From the IMG/VR virus record IMGVR_UViG_3300017788_000016, positions 1-64,000 of that record: a stretch of DNA of 64,000 nucleotides, one strand, 5' to 3'. A program made the position numbers and the translations under genes. Within the stretch, counting starts at the first letter, position 1; each line of letters begins with the position of its first letter. This DNA is from a virus. Under the pieces are notes generated by a model. It did not search any database, was not told the DNA's origin, and worked only from the letters and a program-made list of their open reading frames with translations. Shown here piece after piece: positions 17,825 to 26,999 of this stretch.

Positions 17825-17845
17825 TAGACAAAAGAAGAGGCTTAA

Positions 17846-20113
17846 ATGAGTGACCTATACAAAGAAGCAATTGCAGACGCAAAGAAGCTCCGTGAGATTG
17901 CAGAGGAAGATGCCCGCAAGTCGATCATGGAGAAGGTGTCTCCATACATCAAGAAAATGATCGCAAAGGAAACTGCCCATGCCACGTCTTTCTTTTTTGA
18001 AGAAGAGGAGGATGCAGCACTGCAATCGGCAGAGCTTACACCTCCTCCTGTTGAGACACCGCCTGTTGATGCAGCTCCTACTGGTTCTGTTGATGCAAGT
18101 ATGTCTGACATTCCTGCTACACCAGATGCCCCAGTAGAGGCTCCAATTGCCGCTGTGGGTTCTGAGGTTGCCAATATCCCGCTACCTGATGCAGATGGCA
18201 AGATTACAATCGACTTCGAGCAACTGTTTACCACGCCTGGCGCTGGTGACACCGTGGCTCCTGTGGACGTTGATGCCATTGCACCCGGGGCTCCACTAGA
18301 GACTACTCCACCGGCTGAGGAAGCTCCAATTGATGCTGCTGCCATGGAACCACCAGCAGAGGCAGTTCCTCCGGTTGAGGGTGACATTGCTGCACCAGCT
18401 TCTCCTGATCTCGTGGAGCCTGCTGCTGCTGCTGAGGCTGTTCCTCCTGTGGCACCACCAGAGGAAGAGGAATTGCCAACTCCACCAGTGGTTGAGTCTC
18501 TGGACAAGTTTAAGAGCCGTCTTGCAGATGTTGCATTCGGCGTTGAGGGTGTCTATCACGGCACCATGGTTACTGAAAACACACACGACCGTCTCAAGGA
18601 CAGCTTGATGGGGCTACTAGAATCCCTTGATAAGATGCTGGAAAGCGGCGTAATCACTGAGAACCAGGCAAGTCAAAACGAAAAAAGACTTGAATTCTTG
18701 TTCCTGAAATTGAAAGAAGGAACCCTGGCCAATAGTTATAAAACAGAAAAGGGCAAAGAGGAAGATCCAATGGGCAAAAGTCTTAAAGAGTACGCAGCAA
18801 AACTATTCGAGAGCGATGACCAAGAGCGTTTGGCCCAGGATGCCGCAAGCACTGGTGACACAGGCGTAGTTACCCACAAGGCAGCCACGGCTCACGCCAA
18901 GGATGCATCTGGTCTTTCGCCCGAGCTAAGCGACCTTTTCAAGGAAGAACTAGAGGGTGGTAGCAAGACCGTTGACACAGCCTCCGAGGCTGGTACCGTT
19001 GACGAGCCTGCTCTACCTGGCACTGGCAAGTCCGTTAAGAAGCCACTTGAGCAGGGTAAGACCGGCTCGGTCTCTGAGGAAGTTGAAGCCAAGGGCCATG
19101 CAGGCTTTGGTGACAGCTCCGAGAAGCCAGTCGCATCTCCTGACATGTTCTTCGAGATTGATGAGAAGGAACTTATGGAGGCTGTTGCAGCAATCCGTAA
19201 GGAGAATGCTGAGAAGAAGAACGCAGGTAAGGTTGACAAGGGTGGTTGGGAGACTGCAAAGCCAGCCGCTAAGTCCACTGCCCCAAAGAGCGTTCTAAAG
19301 AAGGATACCGTCAAGGAGCAGGCTCCTATGGGCGGCGGAATGGAAGAGGACCTTGTTCTCAATGTTTCGCTTCCTGATGAGATTGAGTCTGAGCTTGACA
19401 TGGACGATGTTGACGTTGACCTTATGCTTAGCGACGACGAGATGGATCTCGAGGGCGGCGAAGAGGAGACCATGGACCTTGAGGTCGGTGGTGACGAAGA
19501 GGGTGACGAGGAGATGGAAGTCTCTGCTGACCTTGACGTTGGCGGCGGCGACATGGGTTCCGAAGAAGATGAGATGCTTCTTACCGATGAGGAAGATGAC
19601 CTCGATGAGGTTTCCGACAGTCCAATGACTGGTCCGGCAACTGACCGTCGTCCTGGCGTTCCTCTCGCTGAGGCCCGCATTCTCAAGACGGCTCGTGCAA
19701 GAGAGCAGAAGGCGCTCAGGCTCCTTGAGGCTACCCGCACCGAGACCAAGCAACTTAAGACAGAAATGGCTGAAACTAACCTGTTCTTGTCAAAGCTACT
19801 TTACCTCAACAAGTTCCTCCAGAGAGAGGGCCTGTCTCGTAAGGTTAAGCAACAGATCGTTGAGCATCTTGACAGAGCCGGTAACCTAGCTGAAGCTAAG
19901 GAAATCTACCTCAAGATCAAGAGAAAGCTTGACGAGTCCACCAGTGGTGGTTCCTCGAGTATTGCTCTGGCTGGTTCGGCAGCAAAGCCAACGGCTGGTG
20001 GCAGTGCAAAGCTTAAGGAGAGCTCGAATGCTGCTTCCGCAGGCGACGAAGCGATCGTCGGTACCTGGGAGAGATGGCAGAAGCTAGCAAATATCGGCAA
20101 AGGCGAAAGCTGA
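17846..20113 (+). CDS. 22: Prohead core scaffold (T4 gp22-like)
   Basis: A 755-residue acidic protein directly before the capsid gene. The helical N-terminus (LYKEAIADAKKLREIAEED) and the C-terminal helices (NLFLSKLLYLNKFLQREG, then VEHLDRAGNLAEAKEIYLK) match the pattern of gp22 scaffolds, which form the prohead core and are degraded by the gp21 protease. Between them lie a Pro/Ala-rich stretch at about 55-210 and runs of Asp/Glu at about 500-590. It is much longer than T4 gp22 (269 aa). It also holds an inner MGKSLKEYAAKLFESDDQ segment near residue 309, like the short helices at other head protein starts. Confidence 0.8.
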   Translation: MSDLYKEAIADAKKLREIAEEDARKSIMEKVSPYIKKMIAKETAHATSFFFEEEEDAALQSAELTPPPVETPPVDAAPTGSVDASMSDIPATPDAPVEAPIAAVGSEVANIPLPDADGKITIDFEQLFTTPGAGDTVAPVDVDAIAPGAPLETTPPAEEAPIDAAAMEPPAEAVPPVEGDIAAPASPDLVEPAAAAEAVPPVAPPEEEELPTPPVVESLDKFKSRLADVAFGVEGVYHGTMVTENTHDRLKDSLMGLLESLDKMLESGVITENQASQNEKRLEFLFLKLKEGTLANSYKTEKGKEEDPMGKSLKEYAAKLFESDDQERLAQDAASTGDTGVVTHKAATAHAKDASGLSPELSDLFKEELEGGSKTVDTASEAGTVDEPALPGTGKSVKKPLEQGKTGSVSEEVEAKGHAGFGDSSEKPVASPDMFFEIDEKELMEAVAAIRKENAEKKNAGKVDKGGWETAKPAAKSTAPKSVLKKDTVKEQAPMGGGMEEDLVLNVSLPDEIESELDMDDVDVDLMLSDDEMDLEGGEEETMDLEVGGDEEGDEEMEVSADLDVGGGDMGSEEDEMLLTDEEDDLDEVSDSPMTGPATDRRPGVPLAEARILKTARAREQKALRLLEATRTETKQLKTEMAETNLFLSKLLYLNKFLQREGLSRKVKQQIVEHLDRAGNLAEAKEIYLKIKRKLDESTSGGSSSIALAGSAAKPTAGGSAKLKESSNAASAGDEAIVGTWERWQKLANIGKGES

Positions 20114-20169
20114 TTTTTGTAAATACGGAATTTAGCCTATAGTTACAAACAAGGTTTAGGAGTTTAGAT

Positions 20170-22074
20170 ATGAAATCATTCACATTGTCGCAGTTGGCAG
20201 AGGGCGTGCACCGCAGAAGTCTTGGTGCAGAGACTCCTCGTTTGCTTAAGAAGTGGGGTGCAACTGGCCTCCTTGAGGGTATGAAGGGCGTCTCTAGGGA
20301 CAACATGGCCATTCTCCTTGAGAACCAGGCAGCCCAGATGCTCAAGGAGCAGAACAGCCTTTCCACTGGCGGTGGTAACCTCGTCAGCTCGGGTCAGGTT
20401 GTCGGCTTTACGAACGTCGCATTCCCTATCGTAAGAAGGGTTTTCGCCGGTCTTATCGCCAACTCCCTTGTGTCGGTTCAGCCAATGAGCCTTCCAACCG
20501 GTCTTCTGTTCTACCTCGACTACACCTACGGCTCGAACGTTGGTGGCGCAGCAGGTGTGACCCTTGACTCCGCTGCTGCATCCTCGGTTTACACCGATGG
20601 TCAGTCGGTGTTCAACAACCCAAGAGGCGCAGGAGTTCGCTCCGGTTCTCTTGCGGCTGGTGGCTACCATGACCTCGTGGGCACGGGCTTCTCGAAGGTC
20701 CACAAGTTCAGCCAGCTCCTGTCGTCCTCGCTAGCCGATATCGGTTACTGGGCCTCGGGTTCTATCTGGACGGCAGCCTCCACTGCAACCGTTGCAGGTG
20801 CGGCTGACTTCACCGGGTTCAATGCTCGCTATGCAGGCTATGACTCGAAGATCGAGACCGACCTCACGGACGGCGTGCTTGACTTCTCGTTCATGATGCT
20901 CCCAACCTCGACCATCACCTCGACCATCACAGGCGCAGACCTTTCCAACCTTGACCAGATTGCCATCACTGGCTTCGGTACCCTAGGTGGTAGCGTTCAG
21001 GCCTGGGGCGAGCAGTACCAACAGGGTACGAACGTTCTCAACCTCCGTAAGCTGAACCGCAGAGGTAACTGGTCGTCCTCGACCGGTCTCTTCACGCCGG
21101 ACCCACTTAACGGCTCGCACGTTCTCTTTGTGCTTCGTATCGCCAATGCAGGTACGAACCCACAGCCAGTTGCAGCAGCAACCTCGGGCTCCGCAGCAAT
21201 CTCTGATTCGCTTAGCGTGAACTCCGATGGCGCAGCACTTACCATCCCAAGCTTCGAGTCTAACTTCGCAGTTGATGCGTCGCCAAAGATCCCAGAGGTC
21301 GATATCCGTATCGAGTCCACCTCGGTAACTGCAACGACCCGCAAGCTGCGTGCTCGTTGGTCGCCAGAAATGGCTCAGGACCTTACGGCCTTCTACTCGA
21401 TTGACATCGAGGTCGAGCTTACGAACATGCTCTCTGAGATGATCACTCTCGACATCGACCGTGAAATCCTTAACGACCTGCTTAGCCAGGCTGGCGCAGC
21501 AAACCTGTTCTGGTCCAGAGCCCCAGGCAAGATCGTTAACAAGGTCACCGGTGCAGAGGCTCTCCAGTCCACCACCCTGGCCCCAGGCCCAATGGCATTC
21601 ACCAACATCCAAGAGTGGTACCAGACCCTCATCGAGACCATCTCGGATGCAGGTAACACCATCTACAAGAAGACCCTCAGAGGTTCTGCAAACTTCCTGG
21701 TAACCAGCCCAGACGTGTGCACCATCCTTGAGCACCTTGTCTCGTACAAGGCCTCCTACCGTCTCGACAGCGACGGCCAGGTGAGAGACAGCATGTCGGT
21801 CGGCGCTGAGAGCGTTGGTACCCTTAACAACAGATACACTGTGTACAAGGATCCATACTTCCCAAGCAACAAGATCCTCGTTGGTCTTAAGGGCAACACC
21901 TTCCTCGAGAGCGGCTACATCTACGCCCCATACGTTCCGCTCATCATGTCGCCTGTGATCTATGCACAGGAAGACTTCACCCCACGCAAGGGCGTGATGA
22001 CTCGCTACGGCAAGCGCATGGTCAGAAATGACTTCTACGCAACCGTGACGGTGCTCGATATGGCACTTATATAG
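20170..22074 (+). CDS. 23: Major capsid protein (T4 gp23-like)
   Basis: A 634-residue HK97-fold capsid precursor. Family marks are VVGFTNVAFPIVRRVFAGLIAN, LVSVQPMSLPTGLLFYLDY and the C-terminal GVMTRYGKRMVRNDFYATVTV. The N-terminal about 60 residues form a pro-region with candidate cleavage sites LLE-N (51-53) and MLKE-Q (58-61). It is well biased in codon use, ends with a terminator 40 bp downstream, and is preceded by an AGGAG ribosome site. Confidence 0.95.
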   Translation: MKSFTLSQLAEGVHRRSLGAETPRLLKKWGATGLLEGMKGVSRDNMAILLENQAAQMLKEQNSLSTGGGNLVSSGQVVGFTNVAFPIVRRVFAGLIANSLVSVQPMSLPTGLLFYLDYTYGSNVGGAAGVTLDSAAASSVYTDGQSVFNNPRGAGVRSGSLAAGGYHDLVGTGFSKVHKFSQLLSSSLADIGYWASGSIWTAASTATVAGAADFTGFNARYAGYDSKIETDLTDGVLDFSFMMLPTSTITSTITGADLSNLDQIAITGFGTLGGSVQAWGEQYQQGTNVLNLRKLNRRGNWSSSTGLFTPDPLNGSHVLFVLRIANAGTNPQPVAAATSGSAAISDSLSVNSDGAALTIPSFESNFAVDASPKIPEVDIRIESTSVTATTRKLRARWSPEMAQDLTAFYSIDIEVELTNMLSEMITLDIDREILNDLLSQAGAANLFWSRAPGKIVNKVTGAEALQSTTLAPGPMAFTNIQEWYQTLIETISDAGNTIYKKTLRGSANFLVTSPDVCTILEHLVSYKASYRLDSDGQVRDSMSVGAESVGTLNNRYTVYKDPYFPSNKILVGLKGNTFLESGYIYAPYVPLIMSPVIYAQEDFTPRKGVMTRYGKRMVRNDFYATVTVLDMALI

Positions 22075-22113
22075 GGCCTTTGACCTGAATACAGGTCAGC
22101 CATTCTGAACGAA

Positions 22114-22139
22114 GGCGGTATGAAAGTACCGCCTTTTTT
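22114..22139 (+). terminator. Rho-independent terminator after capsid gene
   Basis: Stem GGCGGTA / TACCGCC around a 6-base loop, followed by TTTTTT. It closes the head operon. Confidence 0.88.
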
Positions 22140-22209
22140 CTTTTCTTATTCGTTTGACATGAACTATACATTGGGACCTTCTGACATATGCTTTGTCTAG
22201 GAGGCTTCC

Positions 22210-22872
22210 ATGAAAGCAGTTTACCACGAAAAGGCAAATGAGGGCGGGGTGTATCGTATTTTGAACATTGTCAATGGCAAGGTTTACTACGGCTCCACCT
22301 ATAGATTCAAAAAGCGATTTGACGGACACTTTGCTCAACTAGAGGCAGGAACACACGGCAACACTTACTTGCTAAATGAGTACAGAAAGTATGGTGCAAG
22401 CAACTTCATTTTTGAGGTGGTTGAAGCTGTGGAAAATGATGCGAAAAAGCGTCTTGCTGTTGAGCAAACCTATCTAGACAAGTTCTATGACAACCAGAAG
22501 CAGTGCATGAATTTGCGAAAACAAGCTTGTGACTCTAGAATTGGTAAGAAACAGCGAGGTCCAAGCAATCGAGCAACAGATGGTCGCTGTAAGTCCCCCT
22601 CTCTGGAGGTTCTGCAAAAGAGGTCCAAGGGCCTCCGTGAGGCCATGTCCACCCCGGAGGCAAGGCAGAGGGCTAGGGATAACTGTAAGAATGGTCTATG
22701 GAAGAATCATAGCTCTGGTGTGACCCTAAGGAACATCCTCACCCAGGAGGAAGTGGTGGTTAAGGGTTCCCTAAGGGAGTTCGCCCTAACCAGAGGCTTG
22801 AGCTACAAGGCTCTTCACCTTATGGTAAATGGAAAAACCAAGAGTAGTGGAGGATGGGCCAGAACAATTTGA
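22210..22872 (+). CDS. GIY-YIG homing endonuclease
   Basis: A 220-residue free-standing endonuclease. The GIY-YIG core is seen as GGVYRILN and VYYGSTYRFKKRFDGH (10-40), then NEYRKYGASNFIFEVVE, and a Glu in the AVEQTYLDKFYD helix. The C-terminal part (about 165-220) is a NUMOD-like DNA-binding repeat with FALTRGLSYKALHLMVNG. It starts after AGGAGG at 22199-22204 and sits just behind the capsid gene, a usual homing site. It likely cuts a capsid-gene neighbourhood lacking it. Confidence 0.88.
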   Translation: MKAVYHEKANEGGVYRILNIVNGKVYYGSTYRFKKRFDGHFAQLEAGTHGNTYLLNEYRKYGASNFIFEVVEAVENDAKKRLAVEQTYLDKFYDNQKQCMNLRKQACDSRIGKKQRGPSNRATDGRCKSPSLEVLQKRSKGLREAMSTPEARQRARDNCKNGLWKNHSSGVTLRNILTQEEVVVKGSLREFALTRGLSYKALHLMVNGKTKSSGGWARTI

Positions 22873-22902
22873 CTCGGCAACCAAAACACCTCACAGAAAT
22901 GT

Positions 22903-22932
22903 CTAAAACAACCTTTTCGGCTGTGCAATACT
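22903..22932 (+). promoter_or_regulatory. Recurrent cargo promoter, copy 1
   Basis: CTAAAA (22903-22908), an 18-bp spacer ending GTGC, then AATACT (22927-22932). It is one of four related sites in front of accessory genes. The lipoprotein ATG lies 7 bases after the -10 box, so the mRNA may be leaderless. Confidence 0.55.
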
Positions 22933-22938
22933 TGCACT

Positions 22939-24273
22939 ATGGCCCCACCCATCAGAATGCCTCCTCCAATTGAAATTCAACGCCTAACGGCGTGGCTGCA
23001 ACTTCTGATTTCCTTTGGTATTCTGTGCTATTTCGTCTCCTGTCTAGGTGGTTGCGTGCGGAGACCTGACATTCCAGAGGACGCCTCGGTTGTGGTGGAT
23101 GTTCATTTCTCACCTGATGCCGTCCCTTGCGATCCAATGGATCCAGAGAGTCTAGCCATAGACTTCTATAACTGTGGTCGGTGTGGAAGAACCTGCGACC
23201 CAATTGTGGCCGACAACTGTGAGAGTGGAGTTTGTAGATGCGGAAATGATCCACCCTGCAATCCTCTTACTCAGGGTTGTCGGTTTGGTCTTTGCAGAGA
23301 CGTTGATTCCTCGGGTAGAATTTGTGAGTTTGATGGAAACTGCCCAGGCGGTCTTGGAGGTGGCTTCGGGTGCATTGCAGGACACTGCACCAGAATTGCA
23401 TGCACACCAGAACAGTGTGACGGACTCGACAATGACTGCGATGGAACGGTTGATGGAACTGTCTCTGGGCCCCTTGCAAGGTTCTGCTATAGCAGAAACG
23501 AAGGTGTTGAAACCATTTTGCCACCTCCATGTGAGAGAGGGGTTCAGTTGTGCGTTATGGGTGAGTGGACCGAGTGTGAGGGTGCGATTCCTCCTAGATC
23601 CGAGGCAGGTACCTTTGCCTGCGATGGTATCGACAACAATTGTGACGGATGCATTGACTCCAATATGGTGGGAGACATGTGCAGTCTTCCGGTAACCCCG
23701 CCCTTCGACATTGTATATGCCATCGATTCCTCAGGTAGTATGGCGGACGTTACAAACACCGTAATCAATGCCACCAGAGCTTTCTCTGATCGTTTCGCAA
23801 TGAACCCGAACTTTCGATTTGCCATTGTCTTGGTTCCGGGTGGAGCCGAGGAGGTTGGTGTTGGGGTTGCACAGAGCTACATTCTCAGTCCCCTTGTTTC
23901 TTATGACGTTTTCATCCGGCTTCTCATTCCAGAGAACATTCCCTTGACTGCTGGTCTTGAGCCCACATGGGATGTTGTCTATGAGCTTGGAACTGGAGAA
24001 TTGGATGTTGGATGGAGACCCGGTGCTGCCAGAATCATCGTTCTCTTTACAGATGAGCACGGGCAGTCCTATAGGTCGGTTGGTGTGGATGAGGTAGACA
24101 TGTGCCGTGCTCTCACAAACGGAGAATCCCTCTACTACTTCTCAGAGCTTGAGGATCGTGAGGATTGGGATGATTGTGGTACTTGGTCTCCTCTTACCAA
24201 CGTGTATGAGCAAGTGCTTATGGATCTCAATCGAGTCATTGCCGATCCTTGCAACCATCGCTCGACCCCCTAA
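22939..24273 (+). CDS. Secreted lipoprotein with MopE-like motifs and VWA domain
   Basis: A 444-residue protein of cellular type. A hydrophobic segment (WLQLLISFGILCYFV, 19-33) ends in a lipobox-like LGGC with Cys39. Residues 79-150 are Cys-rich (YNCGRCGRTC). Two acidic Cys motifs follow, CDGLDNDCDGTVDG near 160 and CDGIDNNCDGCID near 228, like putative metal-binding MopE repeats. A von Willebrand A domain starts at about 256 with the MIDAS motif DSSGS (263-267) and a later FTDE Asp. Such proteins are typical of Myxococcota. No upstream ribosome site is visible at ATG 22939. It may coat the infected host surface; the function is unknown. Confidence 0.85.
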   Translation: MAPPIRMPPPIEIQRLTAWLQLLISFGILCYFVSCLGGCVRRPDIPEDASVVVDVHFSPDAVPCDPMDPESLAIDFYNCGRCGRTCDPIVADNCESGVCRCGNDPPCNPLTQGCRFGLCRDVDSSGRICEFDGNCPGGLGGGFGCIAGHCTRIACTPEQCDGLDNDCDGTVDGTVSGPLARFCYSRNEGVETILPPPCERGVQLCVMGEWTECEGAIPPRSEAGTFACDGIDNNCDGCIDSNMVGDMCSLPVTPPFDIVYAIDSSGSMADVTNTVINATRAFSDRFAMNPNFRFAIVLVPGGAEEVGVGVAQSYILSPLVSYDVFIRLLIPENIPLTAGLEPTWDVVYELGTGELDVGWRPGAARIIVLFTDEHGQSYRSVGVDEVDMCRALTNGESLYYFSELEDREDWDDCGTWSPLTNVYEQVLMDLNRVIADPCNHRSTP

Positions 24274-24283
24274 AATCCTGGGC

Positions 24284-24321
24284 AAAAAACGCTTTAATCT
24301 CTTGATGAGGTGTGCTACACT
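24284..24321 (+). promoter_or_regulatory. Recurrent cargo promoter, copy 2
   Basis: TTTAAT (24293-24298), a 17-bp spacer ending TGTGC, then TACACT (24316-24321), preceded by a run of A. It drives the three-paralog operon starting at GTG 24357, which has GGAG 6 bases upstream. Confidence 0.6.
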
Positions 24322-24356
24322 AATGGTGTAACCCTATACCCTTTAGTGGAGCATCC

Positions 24357-25184
24357 GTGACCGCCCGCCGACAGCGTACCCGAACCCAAAAAGCCGAGGC
24401 GCTTCTTAAGAAGCACAATGGAGAGGTCAGAATTGACAACGTTCTTTTTGTTCCCGTCAATTCTCCTAGGCGAAACTCGGATGGAACATTCGAGGGTGTC
24501 CTTATGCAGGCCCCGTGGGGTCACTGCCTAACGAGCACCACGACGGATTGGGACCAGGGCCCTTACCATCGTGGGCATCCTTTTGGGTACGAAATCATTG
24601 TTCCCTATCGGCGCATGACCGATAACCCACCTAAGCTCTGGGGCCAGCCTGTTCATTATAGGGAAATTTGCTCTCCTGAGGATCCTGAGGTTCGCTGGTT
24701 CTGCATGCAGCGGCTTTTTAGCATAGAACGGGACATGCCGGATTCCTTTGACGCAAAGCAGAAGAGACGTGTTTTCGACGCTTGCGACGAATTCGTCCAA
24801 ATGTATTTGAGTCTCGACAAGGAGCGAGAAGAGCGCCAATTGGAACAACGTGCCAAGCGGGCTGGTTTCGATAGCGTTGAGGACTATGCCAAGAACCTTG
24901 AGGAGCAGATCGAGGCTCGGAAGTATCTGAAGCAGGCCTCAAAGCAGGTAAAGCTCTATTTCAAACTCAAAAAGGAACTTTCTGCCTTTGAGAGTCATCA
25001 GGCAAGAATCATGTCTGGCGATACCTCTCATGTTCTGAACAGGGAAATGCTCAGGACGCTTTCCAATGCCATTAGCAAATTGACTCAAGTCAATAGAGTG
25101 CTTGGTCGATTTCGCAATGATGTACCTGATCCTGAAGTCTATAGACTTCAAAAAACTCTAGGATCTCTGGTGAGGAGCAAGTAA
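24357..25184 (+). CDS. Hypothetical protein, paralog family member A
   Basis: A 275-residue protein with a globular N-terminal half (about 1-125, Trp/Pro/Tyr-rich) and a helical, charged C-terminal half. The joint contains GFDSVEDYAKNLEEQIEAR, and a final helix has LSNAISKLTQVNRVLGRF. The next two genes share this plan. GTG start with a GGAG site. It overlaps the next gene as TAATG. No known family; the N-terminal halves differ more than the C-terminal halves, as if one scaffold bears different heads. Confidence 0.7.
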   Translation: MTARRQRTRTQKAEALLKKHNGEVRIDNVLFVPVNSPRRNSDGTFEGVLMQAPWGHCLTSTTTDWDQGPYHRGHPFGYEIIVPYRRMTDNPPKLWGQPVHYREICSPEDPEVRWFCMQRLFSIERDMPDSFDAKQKRRVFDACDEFVQMYLSLDKEREERQLEQRAKRAGFDSVEDYAKNLEEQIEARKYLKQASKQVKLYFKLKKELSAFESHQARIMSGDTSHVLNREMLRTLSNAISKLTQVNRVLGRFRNDVPDPEVYRLQKTLGSLVRSK

Positions 25185-25897
25185 TGGGATATCGTAGCAC
25201 GATTCAAACCGACGAGTGTCGTGGTGGTTGGGAATTTGCACCTCACAACGACACATGTCTTACGCAGTGGTCAAGTGTCTTTAGTAGGGCCTATGGGCGT
25301 TTTACAGTTCGCTATAGTGTTGGGTGGCAGGAGAATGATTGCTGTGCCGTTTTTTGGAATGAGGACGGTGTACAAATCGCCAACTATCTCATTTGCGATG
25401 ATCCCAAAATGGAGCTGGCCCGACTCCGCCTGGCAGGCGCATATCGCGCCCGGATGCCGCCCAGCTTCATGGCACGGCTTCCTAGACCGAATGTTGTTAG
25501 GTCCTTCACCGCAGAGGAAGGTAAGGAATTTGTTGAGGCCGTTCTAGCTGACAAGGCGGCTTTCCTTAAGGCCAAGAGGCTAGAAGCTAAAAAGGCTCAG
25601 GAAGAAGAAGCCAAGAACCTAGGCTTGAGCCTAGTGGACTACAAGAAGAAACGGGGTCAGGAACGAAAGGAGAGGATCCTTGAGGCCCGTGCCGCTCGAG
25701 CCGAGGAAACTGTGGATGCCCTCCTCAGGATCACGCCTCACATTACCCGGCTTAAGGATGCCATGGCCCGCTTTGAAAAGGCATGCCTTGAGTGTGGCGA
25801 ACTTAACATGAAGAACATTGATCCCACCATTGAACGGCTGACATATGTCACCAAGCGAGTCAATGGATGGGCAAAGTACAAAAAGAACGGAGAATGA
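25184..25897 (+). CDS. Hypothetical protein, paralog family member B
   Basis: A 237-residue protein. The N-terminal part has several Trp and Cys residues (GGWEFAPHNDTCLTQW, VGWQENDCCAVFW). The C-terminal part repeats the family plan with NLGLSLVDYKKKRGQERKER followed by helices and a closing IERLTYVTKRVNGW. It is coupled to member A by a TAATG overlap and lies 3 bp before member C. Function unknown. Confidence 0.7.
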   Translation: MGYRSTIQTDECRGGWEFAPHNDTCLTQWSSVFSRAYGRFTVRYSVGWQENDCCAVFWNEDGVQIANYLICDDPKMELARLRLAGAYRARMPPSFMARLPRPNVVRSFTAEEGKEFVEAVLADKAAFLKAKRLEAKKAQEEEAKNLGLSLVDYKKKRGQERKERILEARAARAEETVDALLRITPHITRLKDAMARFEKACLECGELNMKNIDPTIERLTYVTKRVNGWAKYKKNGE

Positions 25898-25900
25898 AAT

Positions 25901-26716
25901 ATGCCTGTGCTGCTTGAAGACGAACAGCTTTCTTACAAATATTCCTCGATCAATTCCTCGATCAGGTTTTCGTGCGACACCTCATACTGGTCTGTGCTCC
26001 CCGGAGCCTTGAATCAAACCATCGACTATGGGGATTGGACAATTTCTGCTGAGGACATGTCTAAACGGCTTGTAAGTATCTATTCGTACTCTTCTCGCAA
26101 GGCCTACAAGCTGACGATCCTGAATCGTTTCAGTCAGGCCCGCTATGATGTGTGGTTTGATTCTTGTCGTCTGTGTAGGGAGCGTCTTCCGGCCCTTTGT
26201 GTTCCTAACAATTCAAATGAATATACGGTCCAAAGTGCCTGGCGTGTGAAGCTTCTTGCGACGCATGTACCTCCGCATCCCGTGATCTCAAAGGAAGTCT
26301 GGTTTAACCTTCTGGACACCATCGAGGAGGTCAAGAAGAAGGAGTGTGCCCAGCGCCGAAAGGAAATGGATAAGGCCCGTAAGCAGAAGCTCGACAAAGA
26401 GCTAGCCGCAAATGGGCAAAGCCTTGAGGAATACCGCAAGGAGAAGCTGGAGGCCCGTGAGGAAAAGAGGCAGACCGTAAGTAACACCAAGGAAGCGAAG
26501 TATGTAGAAAAGCTGGCCGAGGTGGTTCAGGTTATGCGTAAGCTGGACAGTCACGTCATGCGTTTCAAGCAGATTGTGGAAGCCAGCAACGAAAATGAGA
26601 AGATTGTCCTTCCTCCTAGCCTTATTGGCTTCAAGAACAAGATTTGCCTTGCTGAGTTGGCAATTTCCAGGATCCTTCCGGTAGATCCCGACAAGGCCAA
26701 GAAAAAGAGGAAATGA
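25901..26716 (+). CDS. Hypothetical protein, paralog family member C
   Basis: A 271-residue protein. The N-terminal half is beta-rich with Ser/Tyr repeats (KYSSINSSIRFSCDTSYW). The C-terminal half has GQSLEEYRKEKLEAREEKRQ and a helix ending KICLAELAISRILP. It shares order and spacing with members A and B. It closes on KAKKKRK. Function unknown. Confidence 0.7.
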   Translation: MPVLLEDEQLSYKYSSINSSIRFSCDTSYWSVLPGALNQTIDYGDWTISAEDMSKRLVSIYSYSSRKAYKLTILNRFSQARYDVWFDSCRLCRERLPALCVPNNSNEYTVQSAWRVKLLATHVPPHPVISKEVWFNLLDTIEEVKKKECAQRRKEMDKARKQKLDKELAANGQSLEEYRKEKLEAREEKRQTVSNTKEAKYVEKLAEVVQVMRKLDSHVMRFKQIVEASNENEKIVLPPSLIGFKNKICLAELAISRILPVDPDKAKKKRK

Positions 26717-26731
26717 CTTAAGCTTAAGGAA

Positions 26732-26953
26732 ATGTGCCAGGCCAAGGGCCGGGTTTGGGACAGTGAGCCCATTTCCTTCCAGAGAGGGCGTTGCGTCTAT
26801 CGTGAATCCTACCTGCACCCCGTGATGCAGGTTGCTCGCAGTCGTTGGGCAGTTGACAACGACATTCCCATCTTCTCCAAGGATCCTTCTTTTGTGAAGA
26901 AGTACCTGGCAACTCTGAACGTTTCTGAGGGGGAAGATAGCGAAAACCCTTAG
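26732..26953 (+). CDS. Small hypothetical protein
   Basis: A 73-residue protein with several Trp and Arg residues and no clear domain. ATG 26732 follows an AAGGAA site and lies 15 bp after member C, so it is the fourth gene of that operon. A promoter for the next genes starts right after its stop. Confidence 0.55.
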   Translation: MCQAKGRVWDSEPISFQRGRCVYRESYLHPVMQVARSRWAVDNDIPIFSKDPSFVKKYLATLNVSEGEDSENP

Positions 26954-26961
26954 GAAAAAAA

Positions 26962-26993
26962 GCTCTAAAGTCTAAGACCGGGCGTGCTATACT
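26962..26993 (+). promoter_or_regulatory. Recurrent cargo promoter, copy 3
   Basis: CTAAAG (26965-26970), a 17-bp spacer ending GGGCGTGC, then TATACT (26988-26993). GGGCGTGCTATACT is identical to copy 4 at 46532-46545. An ATG lies 7 bases after the -10 box. Confidence 0.7.
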
Positions 26994-26999
26994 GGTAAT

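Noticed and set aside
18892-19749. Leftward open frame of 285 codons, Ser-rich
   Set aside because: It is a mirror of the Asp/Glu-rich scaffold gene; the low-complexity Ser runs come from the opposite strand of GAG/GAC repeats.
20983-21735. Leftward open frame of 250 codons
   Set aside because: It lies antisense to the capsid gene with no support.
22939-24273. Host chromosome joined to the phage by assembly error at the lipoprotein
   Set aside because: Flanks on both sides are phage-like, base composition does not change, and its promoter matches three others in the window.
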